The notes beneath the pieces were generated by a model. It made no database searches. It saw only the letters and a program-made list of their open reading frames with translations, and was not told where the DNA came from. A stretch of DNA of 64,000 bases, taken from contig NC_079134.1 in the NCBI RefSeq assembly GCF_945859705.1, positions 41,368,576-41,432,575 on the forward strand, written 5' to 3'. This document shows positions 13,101 to 22,649 of the stretch, in pieces (position 1 is the first letter of the stretch; each line of letters starts with the position of its first letter). The position numbers were made by a program, and so were the translations under genes. This DNA comes from Episyrphus balteatus (lineage: Eukaryota; Arthropoda; Insecta; Diptera; Syrphidae).

Positions 13101-16100
13101 ATACTTGCATCTTAAGCAACTGGAGCAAATGTTTCGTTATAATTTTGGTTTATTGAACTTGCTATTTACAAAACGTTAATAAATAAAATTTTGTTGGCAC
13201 AAAGGGGGTCTAACGTTAAACAATGACAAAGTTATAAAATATAAATAAATATATTACATGGGTAAATTTAATTTAACAAGTCTGCTGACAAGGTTGTCTT
13301 CGTGGTTCTCAGACCCGGATGTCCAGTTGTCTCGTTATAGTCTATTCCTTGCTCCAAACCTCATGCAACAACACACACTTCCAAAGTTCCATCAGCCACT
13401 TGCATGTTATAATTGCTTTCGGTTTTCAGGAAGACTTACTTACATACATAGTCATTATATTACAGATTTCGCCTGATGTTTTGACGATTTCCAAATTTGT
13501 ATGTTGACTGTTGAGGTAATTAGATTTATTCCTTGACTTGGCTGGGACTCGTGACATTGAAATCTTTAATTTGCTTCAAATTTATTAACTACCACTTCTC
13601 TTACTTGAAATTTTACGTTGTATTAATTTTTGTCACTAAAATTAAAACAAAATTTGATATTATTTCCACCAAAATTAGGAACAAATTAAACAAGCTGGTA
13701 ACAAAAATATTCAACATTAAGCAAGCTGCTCTCTGTTCCTGAGGAACAGTTTTGGTTTAAATATGAAGAATGCTAAATGAATTATATTAAACCTTAACCC
13801 CCGTCTTTTATCCCTGCAGGTCTCAATGAAGTAACAATGGATCTCTACAAACCTGGTGAATCAAATCCCCGCTACACTCTTTACATCAGTGACCAACCAC
13901 CAGCAAGAAACAATGGGAAATATGCAGCATTTATAGTTCCACAAGGACGTGAAATCGAATGGCTCTTCTCGACGCCGCAAGGTCGCAAAAAACTTCTCGA
14001 AAGTGCCAAATACAATCGTTTGGCTATAGTCACAATGCATCGAGATCAAGAGTATGATTCTTGGGAATCAGTTGAATCTGAATTAAGTGAAAGTGTTAGG
14101 AATTTAGCTCCAAAAGGCCTAACGGATTTGGTGAGCTAATAGTCTTCAATTCCAAATAACTTTGAATTTTTTTTCCATTTTCTAATCAAAATGGATTTAG
14201 ATTCCATATCTTTCTTTAGGCAAAGATGTAGGTAAACGTGAGACTCTAGTTTGTGGATTTTCTACAATATCGGGAGATTTTCGTATTGAAGAAGTCGAAG
14301 GACAAAATGGCAAGGTTTTCCGAAGACTGATATTCTTGTCGAATCAGAATGTTGTGCAATCTGAGGCATTGCTTAAAACAAGTTAGGATTTTTCTAATCA
14401 GACTTTTTTCATTAGAAATTTATTTATTATTTTTGCTTACAGTTAAGACAAAGAATAAATCTCGAACAAAAATTGATGTTGGTTATTTAGCTTGTCAGCA
14501 TCATTTGTTTATGACAGTTGGTGTTCAAATGGCCACAATGGGTTCGAGTTCCAGTTCGGGAGATGATAGTTCCAAAAATGTACTTGTAGTTGGTTTGGGA
14601 GGTGGTGGTTTGTGTACATTTATTAGAGCTGCTTTGACGTAATTTTTATTTGAATTTATTATTTAAAGAAAATTAATGATTTTTTTGTTTTGTTTAGAAA
14701 TGTTTCTGTAACGGCAGTTGAAATTGATCCTATTATGTTGGAAGTTGCTGAACAATATTTTGAACTGAAACAAGATAAACGTCTACATGTGGTTATTGAT
14801 GATGGTGTAGCGTTTGTTAATAGATGCAAGGAAAAAGGTAATTTTGATTGTGATAGAAAAGTCGTACATGGAACTTATTTATATTTAAAGTTTAAGTTTT
14901 TCATTCAAAATTCATAATTTGAGAGGGATCGGAGGGTTTCAATTTCAAGTAGATTCATTATACCATAGTGAACCACCTTGATTTTCAATAAATTTCAGGA
15001 TGCCACTTGTTCTTTTCTTTGTACTTGGCACTTTTTATTCTGACCAACAATTTAAAATTAGGAAATGAAGATTTGGGTTATTCCCAACTTATACTGCTTT
15101 GACGAATTCCCCTTGATTCGTCACTAGTCAGCATTTCAACCAAGAGGACATTTTGGTGCATTTTTTCTCCGGTGGCATAAGTATCAAGGACTCCGTGGAT
15201 CCAATTCATCTAAAATATCACTTCCGTATTTAATATTTAATACTTTTCCAGAGACATATGAAAGGGTGAATGAGTAAGTCGCGCTTATCCATTCTAGCTC
15301 CCTTTGGTGGAAATCTTAGCCAGTTTTGACTTTGTTCCTATTGAAAAATGGTATTATTTGTCGTCTCAAGAAGATACAAAAAGATACCAAACGACAGCAT
15401 ATAATGAAATGACAGCGAAATTCTCGATGAAAATTTATTGCCAATAAACATTTTGATCATCATTTTGATTCCTTTGTTTGAAAGAAATAAAAAATTTCCA
15501 AGCCTGTTAGTGAATCAGATTGTTTATACTGTATAAATCGTGATTATTGGGTCTGTATTTCTATTAGACTGATATTTTTATATTTTCCATGAGCACTTGC
15601 CCATTTCATTATAAGTCACATCAAGTTTGCAAAAAAAAACTCTACATTTGTAACTATAACTAAAGAACATAAAGAGCTGTTTATAAAATGAATCAACATA
15701 TTTTACGCCTTTTGTTCCGAATATAAGGACAAATATACCTAATATTCACTTTAAATAGTTTTTTTTTTAATTCTTCATATTGACGTTCTGTCCAATACAT
15801 CAATGTTGGGTATTCGACTGTGCACTTTCCGGTCTAAAACAAGACTGTTTAGGACCTATCATATTGTTGACGAAATGTTACAGACTTTTACATTTCACAT
15901 ATACCTACTGTGAACGGGTAGCATGTTGTATATGATTAGTACCGTTAGCCTCTGCAGTTTAATTGATCCAATTACACTGGTCGGCAAAAAATTAAAAAAA
16001 GTCGGGAGCAAGAACTTTATAAGGTGATTTTGATTGACTTTAGTGTGCTGAATTCAAAACTGTTTACAGATTTTTTCTATCACGTCTAGTTTTTGAGCTA

Positions 16101-19100
16101 TACTCATCACTATTTTCGCTATTAAGCTTCAAAAACTTCAAAAAAATTTTTAATTGAGTTTTTTTATGTTTAGTCAAAAATATATATTTTCCGTAATATG
16201 TTGCTCTTTATAAGTCCAAATCAGAAGACGCAAGATGGAATTTGATTCAAAAAACCATTCATTACTTTGAAAAAAATAATCAAGATTTTGAGATATCTAT
16301 CATAAATTTCTTTTTTCAATATCTTTGAGAAAAAAAATAGTTTTAAAAAAATATAAATACTTTTAGGACGTGTTAATATGGCGTTTTGAGATTGCATAAG
16401 TAGTTTTACAAAAAAAAAAAAATTAACGGTGATGTAATTCGATGTCAAATGTACCCAAAAAAAAAGCGATTTTGACCTATTAATATTCAATTATTTCAAA
16501 AACGTGACGTGCCAGTGAAATTTTGACTTCAGATTCGGACTCAGCACACTCTCGAAAGGTAGTGTTTGGTTCTTGCTCTATATCCGTTGCCGACCAGTGT
16601 TATTATATTTTTTTTTTTTTTTTTTTCAAAAGTAGGTACGATGGAATACATTACACAGAAATTTGTGTTCAAAATTTTAAGAGCCATTTTTTAAGAACAT
16701 AGCAATGTCCGTTAGCTTTGATTCCCCATGAAGAGAAAAATTTTAACTATCAAGTCTGAAGCAAATAGCTTTATCGGTTTTGGCTAAAAGATAGAGACAG
16801 AATCGACTGTTTATATTAGAAGCAGCAGTCTCAAACTTGCTATAAAATGTACCTTTTTGAAAAAAATTAACTTTTTTTTATAAGAATATTAACGTTTCTT
16901 TAAAATACACCCATGATAAAAATTTGCATTTAACTGTATTGCCTACTTTACCGAATGTGACAGCTTGGAGTCGTTTGTTCTTTGCATGCATTAAGTTTTG
17001 GATGTCTTGTCCCCGACTCTTCTTTCAATGCAGTTTTCTGCTGACAAATATTGCTAAATGGTTGATTTTGGTAGCGAACTCGTTTGTCAGCATTTCTTAG
17101 GCATTTTCTATTGCAAATAAATCCGCATTTCTGGGTGGTCAACCCAAATTGCTTTACCACCGCAACGCACAGTGTGTCGTCCCCTTATGATAAATCACTT
17201 TTTTTTTTTGTTAAAAATTAATATTTTTGCTATTAAAATATAATTTAGAAGTGTCAACTCATATGAAAACATATTTATCTTAGAAAATAACCCAGGTTAT
17301 GTATTCAAAATAAGCTCCGAAACATGAGTACCTCGGAAATCGAAAATATTTTCAGGAATTTATGCGAATCTTTGAGAGTGTATATTTCACGTTTGGTGAA
17401 TGTTTGAAAAATTTTGTTAATGTTATTTTGTTTATTTGAGTGTTGTTGTAAAACGTATAACAAAAAAAATTAAATTTATAAAATTATATATGAGTTATTA
17501 AAATTTCTTTGATAAATGGCCAAAAAAGAAAAAAATTAATTTTTAAACTTAATTTAAAAAAAAACATATGAAATCATATCGATAATTTTTTTTATATTAT
17601 TTTGCCTAAGGCCTATACTTAATATTGGCAAAGTTTGGTCTGCTTCTGTTTTACCAGAGATATTCACATTTATGTGCTACGAGTCAAGTACTCAAAATAA
17701 TTCATTTTTTGAAAAACAGCGTCAAGGGGATCACAAAAATGAAAAAATCGATGTATTTAATAATATTAAACCATACACAAGTAACAAAAAGCTGTTTATG
17801 TAATTAAAAATATTTTAAGTATTGTTTTCAACACGAAAAAAATTATATTTTTCTGCATACTAAATTTTTAATATAATTACTTGACCCGGCCACGCTCTAC
17901 TGTGTATTATAGCTGTATTTACCAACCTCGCCGATATAAGAATGCAAAATGCAAAATGCAAAATGCAAATAAAACGTTATTTCAAAATTTGAAAGCAATT
18001 GACAAAAACTATTCGAGATTTGCTATGAAACGCAAATAAACCTACGATTTTTTTTTTGTATAGAGAAGATAAACAAAACAAGTTGACTTCAACTTAAGAT
18101 TTCTCAAAGTAGAAAAAAGATATTGAAAAAATTTAAACGGGCTTTAAAAGAACACATTTAGTTCTTTTAGAAACTATCACAAATTTATTAAAAACTAGCT
18201 GACCCGGCGGACTTCGTTCCCCCTTTTCCAAGTTTTATTTCCAATTTTTGATTTTGTAATGTGTTAACCTTTTCCCATTACACATAGGTACATACATATC
18301 GTCGGTGAAACCAGAAAAGTGTGTAACTCCAAATTTTCTGAAAATTAGATTTGAATGCCATCTGTTAGACAAACCAAATATCTACCGTTCCTTAAACTCA
18401 GAATCCCCTTAAAATTCATAGTTTTTATTTTATTAGCAAATTAGAAAATGAAAACTCATAGAAATGCCTTCAAAACGATTTTGTTTTTTTGCTCTCCTAT
18501 AAAATTTGCTAAAATGGAGTTACACACTTTTCTGGTTTCACCGACGATATGTAAAACTGTTTAAAATATTAAACAAAGCAAATCATTTGTTTGACAGCTA
18601 TTACAAATTTTTATCGGAATTTATTCAACCAATAAAGGTTATATAATTCACAAATATACAAAAACTGGCTCTGGTTTCACTTCTTATTTTATTTTTTTTG
18701 CAAAAAGTGCCTAAATCGATGAATCCCGCCTGCCATTATAGAAAAATATGACTCATTCTCCCTTTCTTTTGTGAAACTGTTAATGATTTGTGTTTTGCAC
18801 CAGAGGCCTGGAATTCCAACACCAAGAACGATCTTTTTACTTTTTTTTTGTTTAAACAACCTGTTTTCTTATGACGTTATCACGTAAAATTATCGTCCGT
18901 AAACCGACTATACAAACAACCATTGTTTTTGTTTTGTTGACTTTCGTTTTAACTTCCAAAATTTTTATTTGCGGAATGTAGCATCCACTTTCAACGCTCA
19001 TTTTTAATCCACTTTAAAAATAGTATTCTCTCTCTTACATATTTTGGTTTCATTGAAGTTTGTATTTGTTTGTTTCTAAACCGTTACCGTGTGAGTAATG

Positions 19101-22100
19101 TTGGAGCCAGTAACCGAAACAATAGCAATAGGATAAAATCTTAAAAAAAAACGATTAAAAATGAAAAGATTTCGTCTTAATTCTATTCATACATACGTCG
19201 AAATATTTCTTTAAAAAAAATAAATCATTTTTATGCGGAAATTGTATTAATGGTAGTTGAAACAACTTAAACAAATTTTAAGATGCAGTCATAAATTTAA
19301 TTGAGATATACTGATGGTAAACAATTTTCTTTGCGGGACTAACATTTTAAAGAGTTAATTCATGTTTGTTTTTATTACCCTTGAATATGAGCGATTTTGA
19401 ACCCCAAATATTGAATTTGCTTATAACTTGACAACATACCAGGTCCAACTATAAAACAAAACCTGTCTCGAACAAACCTTATCACACACACACACAAAAT
19501 TTCATAAAAATCTATATCTACTGTCATTCGGACTTCAAATATGGAATTTAACTATAACTTGACAACAGCGACACCTACTGGGTCAATACCACACACACAA
19601 AATTTCACAAAAATCTATCCAGTCTGGTCAAAATATGCAATTTTTCTAAAACTCGACAACAGCGCCACCTACCGGGTCCAATTATAAAAAAAAACCTGTC
19701 TCGGACGGACCTTATCACATAAACAAAATTTCACAAAAAATCTGTTCAGTCGTTCATGCAAAATATGAAATTTTTCTATAACTCGACATCAGCGCCACCT
19801 ACCGGGTCCAATTATGAAACAAAACCTGTCTCGGATGGACCTTATCACATCCACCAAATTTCAGAAAAATCTCTCCAGGGGGCCAATTCTGGTTCTGTGA
19901 ATAAGTGAAACGAAAAGCTTTTCACTTGTTCACTCATTTTATTCTCGTTCTGTGAAAAAATGAAAACAAACATCAAAAATATTCATATAAATATATATTT
20001 TTTTCACTAAATTATTTGTGATATCATAGGATGAGAATCGTTTTTCGTTTCAAATGAATCGAAAAAGTGAAAAGAGTGTTTGAAAGCTAAAATGAAAAAG
20101 TTTTTTTTTTCGATTCACGTTTTCACAGAACCAAATTGGCCCCCAGTCTGGTCAAAATATGAAATTTTCCTAACTTGACAACAGCGCCACCTACCGGGTC
20201 CAATTATAAAAAAACCTGTCTCGGACAGACCTTATCACATAAACAAAATTTCACAAAAATCTGTTCAGTCGTTCGTTCAAAATATGAAATTATCCTAAAA
20301 CTCGACAACAGCGCCACCTACCGGGTCCAATTTTGAAACAAAACCCGTCTCGGATAGACTTTATCACATACACAACATTTCATAAAAATCTGCCCAGTCT
20401 TTCGTTCAAAATATGCAATTTTCCTAAAATTCGACAACAGCGCCACCTACCGGGTCCAATTATAAAAAAAAACTGTCTCGGACGGACCTTATCACATAAA
20501 CAAAATTTCACAAAAATCTGTTCAGTCGTTCGTTCAAAATATGAAATTATCCTAAAACTCGACAACAGCACCACCTACCGGGTCCAATTATAAAAAAAAA
20601 ACTTGTCTCGGACGTACCTTATCACATAAACAAAATTTCACAAAAATCTGTCCAGTCGTTCGTTCAAAATATACAATTTTCCTACAACTCGACAACAGCG
20701 CCACCTACCGGGTCCAATTATGAAACAAAACCTGTCTCTGATGGACCTTATCACACCCACCAAATTTCAGAAAAATCTGTCCAGTCGTTTAGAAGGAGTA
20801 GGCTCACAAACAAACGCACAGGAGAATTATATATATAAGATAAATCACCACGTTCAAGAACATAACCTCAAAAACTGTTAAAAAAACGACATTTCAGATT
20901 TTCTAACGGGAATATTTCAAAAACGTGATGTGATAGAATTTTTCTGACTTCGGATTCGAGTTCAGCACACCAAAAGCTTTACGAAAAGTATTTTTTTGTT
21001 TATATACCAAAAAAAAAAAAAAATAATTTTGCTCACAAGTGGCTTCTTCAATAAATGTTAATTTCATAAATTATACTAAAAAAAAAGTAATAGGTTGTTA
21101 AATTTGTTAATTTTTAACTTTTTTTTCTATTCCTGACATAAAAACACAAAAAAAGATATTAAAACTCCAAAAACTTGGCTGCAAGTATTTATGATAAACT
21201 TTTGTATGGGCTCGACACACTGTGCAACGTCTTGAATATATTCTGAAACCACAATATCGTGCATAGAAAAATTATACCAATTCTAGGGCTAATTGGAACC
21301 GTAAGAACTGAAATATAAATTAATAATAATTGATTTTTTTCTTTAGTCTTAAATTTGAGCGTAACTATACTTTCTTTTCAGTAAAAGATGTTGTTTGAAA
21401 GAAAAGACTGATTTCTTAGTATGATACTATAAAAAGATATAATAGGTATTTTCAGCTTTTACAGTTAGAGGACTGCTTTAATATAATAGGCATATTATAT
21501 TAAAAAGAATATGCTTTAAAGATAGTATCATACCAATTTATCAGTTGTTTTATATTAAATGTGAACACGATAATGGTGATTTACTCACTCACTTTATTTT
21601 GAAAACTACATAGCGTATACTCAGCTTCAGAATACTTAAAGGTGCCCGTGCACAATATTTATGTTTTTATTACGAATCATTTATAAGAAAGAGAATCGTC
21701 AGGAAATTCAAAAAAGAAAAATTGAATGTGCTCTAACTACACCTTAAACAAAGCCTAGAGAAGAACAAGCTAAATTTTAGCTGCTATTCAAAATCTCCAA
21801 AATTTAGCTGAACTAAAATCTATTCAAGAATTCAAACCGAGTTGTGCGCAACTCCAACTGTATACATATTTTTTTGTCAGTTACGATTTAGCACAAGGAA
21901 AAAGGGTGAAGATAAACAAGTAAAATTTAGAGCGATCTACATTCTAGATTTCTTTAAACTTAATAGTTTACTTTTCGGTGATTACTGGTGAAACAAAAAT
22001 TATGTCCTTACGTTATGTATTGAACATAACTGATTTTTGAAACGAAAAATAGAAAATAAACTTACAGAAAATTAATTAACAAGTTCTTTTTTAATGCTTT

Positions 22101-22518
22101 CTCAACAGCTATCCAATTTGATGCCGTCCTATTTGATGTTGACAGTAAAGACATTTCTCTCGGCATGAGTTGTCCGCCTCCGAACTTTTTGGAACCAGAA
22201 ATCTTAGAAAGCCTGAAATATGTTATTGGACCGAAAGGCATGTTTATTCTCAATCTTGTGTGTCGTGATGAACAACTCCGCGAACAAGCTGTCTCTAATT
22301 TAAATAAAGTTTTCACCTCATGCTGTTGCTATAAATTAGATGAGGATGTAAATGAAGTTATTTACTGTACAAACGATGAAAAATATAAAAATCTTGCCGA
22401 TTGGAAGAAAATTCTCGGAACCTCGAGTAGAAGTCTCAATTCAATAGCCAAAGAGTCTAAATTCTCTGACACTGATATGGTTGATGTAACTGATTTTCTA
22501 AATGATTTGAAAATCTAA
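7102..22518 (+). CDS. METTL13: METTL13 / eEF1A lysine and N-terminal methyltransferase orthologue
   Basis: Ten coding exons join in frame: 7102-7193, 7251-7373, 7436-7672, 7743-7947, 8004-8133, 13820-14130, 14201-14381, 14443-14638, 14698-14837 and 22109-22518. All are GT-AG with matching phases. They total 2025 nt, about 674 aa, near the ~700 aa of the vertebrate protein. In the family the N-terminal domain methylates eEF1A Lys55 and the C-terminal domain methylates the eEF1A N-terminus, in the cytosol. Here the N-terminal Rossmann domain shows motif I VGCGNS (55-60), acidic Asp78 in NIDIS, and DKGTLDA (120-126). The second domain shows VVGLGGGGL (475-483), VEIDP (499-503) and FDVDSKD (547-553). 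The start MDLLPKS matches the family N-terminus. A Ser run (461-465) precedes the second motif I. Introns 5 (8134-13819) and 9 (14838-22108) are filled with transposons. Both catalytic domains look intact. Confidence 0.95.
8710..9652. mobile_element. CACTGGTC-type foldback element, copy 1, nested in the piggyBac element
   Basis: It starts with CACTGGTCAACAAGG and ends with a degenerate TTGTTGACCAG. Inside, a module containing 'CCACAAGAACCAAAATATAC' recurs in direct and inverted order. Related copies are at 15975-16599, 49842-50796 and, split in two, around 18000-21030. The intact copies have 3-bp TTA or TAA duplications and CACTG ends, suggesting a non-autonomous CACTA/EnSpm-like element. No transposase is seen. 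Confidence 0.75.
9912..10470 (+). pseudogene. piggyBac transposase remnant (DDE_Tnp_1_7 family)
   Basis: Reading from 9912, the translation contains LCGTLRKNWSGLPSEV, then RDVLMISSCHGN. After an in-frame stop and a frame change near 10150 it continues VIDYNNDKKGIDIADQL and FHSPLRKSLT. The tail has an arginine/cysteine motif, KRCA-stop-CF. These match the conserved piggyBac order: 'TGTLRKNRKG-P', the catalytic Asp in VIDYN..K.G-D, 'YSPLRK' and the Cys-rich tail. Several stops and shifts make it non-functional. The N-terminal half is missing. Confidence 0.85.
10975..11345 (-). pseudogene. Ty1/copia RNase H-end remnant
   Basis: Read on the minus strand, it gives short conserved pieces in different frames: VADIFTKPLTR (copia C-terminal motif), LAKAEYRSA (the '-STAEAEY-' region) and a stretch resembling the 'D-SGY-F' RNase H start. 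Stops and shifts interrupt it. With the relic at 12480-13175 it is the 3' half of one copia pol gene, split by the foldback insertion at 11370-12235. Confidence 0.75.
11370..12235. mobile_element. Large foldback element inside the copia relic
   Basis: The arms at about 11370-11668 and 11945-12235 are long inverted copies of about 290 bp. They share, for example, GGGCGAGCCGAGTTCGGGAA and TTTCCGGCAAAACTACAAGT and their complements. The loop is AT-rich and no protein is seen. Differences between arms near the tips (GGTCGATAATTTTTG versus AAAGATAATTTTTTG) show age. Copia sequence continues on both sides, so it inserted after the copia element. Confidence 0.8.
12480..13175 (-). pseudogene. Ty1/copia reverse transcriptase remnant
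   Basis: On the minus strand, starting near 13170, pieces of the copia RT read in order: YNETFAPVA, AILNGELNNGK, QPEGFDNN, CRLKTSLFVLKQARKDW, then PYRAVI and YLSTI near 12580. These match 'ETFAPVA', 'VKTAFLNGEL', 'QPEGF', 'VC-LKKSLYGLKQ--R-W' and '-Y--AVGSLMYL' of copia RT. Stops and frameshifts are frequent. It lies antisense to METTL13 in its intron. Confidence 0.85.
13176..13819. other. Rest of METTL13 intron 5
   Basis: AT-rich intronic sequence, possibly further copia debris. Ends in a good acceptor (CCCTGCAG at 13812-13819). Nothing else is recognised. Confidence 0.5.
14838..15974. other. First part of METTL13 intron 9, nothing recognised
   Basis: The donor GTAATT follows exon 9. The section at 14930-15350 is less AT-rich and could be transposon-derived, but no domain could be read in six frames. 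Confidence 0.4.
15975..16599. mobile_element. CACTGGTC-type element, copy 2, with TTA duplication
   Basis: It begins CACTGGTCGGCAAAAA and ends TTGCCGACCAGTG, directly flanked by TTA on both sides. Internal sequence (GGAGCAAGAAC, 'TGACTTCAGATTCGGACTCAGCACA') is related to copies 1 and 3. No coding capacity is seen. Confidence 0.8.
16600..17999. other. Intronic DNA with one possible unclassified coding relic
   Basis: AT-rich sequence. At 16948-17160, minus, a GC-richer open stretch rich in Cys, Arg and Lys could be a transposase scrap, but no family was recognised. An AATGCAA-type microsatellite lies at about 17940-17970. Confidence 0.35.
18000..18194. mobile_element. CACTGGTC-type element, copy 3, left fragment
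   Basis: The stretch with CTTAAGATTTCTCAAAG, ATTTAAACGGGCTTTAAAAG and CACAAATTTATTAAAAA parallels CTTAAGATATCTCGAGC, ATTTAAACAGTTTTTGAAAG and TACAAATTTGTTTATAATG in copies 1 and 4. It stops at 18194, where another element begins, and resumes at 20842. Confidence 0.6.
18295..18551. mobile_element. Tc1/mariner-like MITE, 37-bp perfect TIRs, TA duplication
   Basis: TIRs of 37 bp at 18295-18331 and 18515-18551 are exact complements, beginning CATATCGTCGGTGAAACC. TA flanks both ends (18293-18294 and 18552-18553). The element is 257 bp with no coding potential. Perfect TIRs suggest a recent insertion. Confidence 0.85.
19430..20790. repeat. ~129-bp tandem repeat array with CTCF-like core
   Basis: Units repeat every 127-131 bp and share GCGCCACCTACCGGGTCC, 'CCTGTCTCGGACGGACCTTA', TTTCACAAAAATCTG and CAGTCGTTCGTTCAAAATAT. 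The core is exact at about 19663, 19792, 20183, 20311, 20440 and 20699. It has one substitution near 20570 and is degenerate near 19440 and 19566. A MITE at 19879-20143 interrupts one unit. Confidence 0.85.
19879..20143. mobile_element. MITE with GGGGCCAATT ends and CAG duplication
   Basis: Inverted ends GGGGCCAATTCTGGTTCTGT and its near complement ACAGAACCAAATTGGCCCC bound a 265-bp insert. CAG occurs on each side. Removing the insert restores the 'TCTCCAGTCTGGTC' found in neighbouring units (TCTGTCCAGTC...). The interior contains Ser/Lys-like AGTGAAA repeats and no protein. Confidence 0.8.
20842..21030. mobile_element. CACTGGTC-type element, copy 3, right fragment
   Basis: It continues the element broken at 18194. 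'CACGTTCAAGAACATAACCT', AACGGGAATATTTCAAAAACG and 'TGACTTCGGATTCGAGTTCA' match the second half of the other copies in order. The outer CCAGTG end is lost. Confidence 0.65.
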
Positions 22519-22643
22519 ATCCAAACCGTTAAGAGTACCTACCAGAACATACTGACCATAAATTAAAGGAGAAAAAAAAACAATTGTTATACAATCTTTA
22601 AAGTCTAAAACAAAGTTTTTGTAAATTTTATTTTCCACAAAAA

Positions 22644-22649
22644 AATAAA
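22644..22649 (+). terminator. Candidate polyadenylation signal of METTL13
   Basis: This AATAAA lies about 126 bp after the METTL13 stop codon, in an A-rich context. It is the first good hexamer downstream. Other hexamers follow within 200 bp. Confidence 0.5.

Larger units (their letters stand above)
18195..20841. mobile_element. Non-autonomous element with internal satellite (CTAGCTGACCCGG... TATATATAAGAT)
   Basis: The left end reads CTAGCTGACCCGGCGGACTT and the right end is AGGAGAATTATATATATAAG. Such ends are widespread in arthropod repeats, but I do not assign a superfamily. It contains a TA-flanked MITE (18295-18551), a ~129-bp tandem array (19430-20790) and a second MITE (19879-20143). 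It interrupts an older CACTGGTC-type element. No protein-coding frame is recognised. Confidence 0.65.

Noticed and set aside
16948..17160. Cys/Arg-rich minus-strand frame as a zinc-finger gene
   Set aside because: Cysteine spacing does not fit a known finger. At best it is a transposase scrap.
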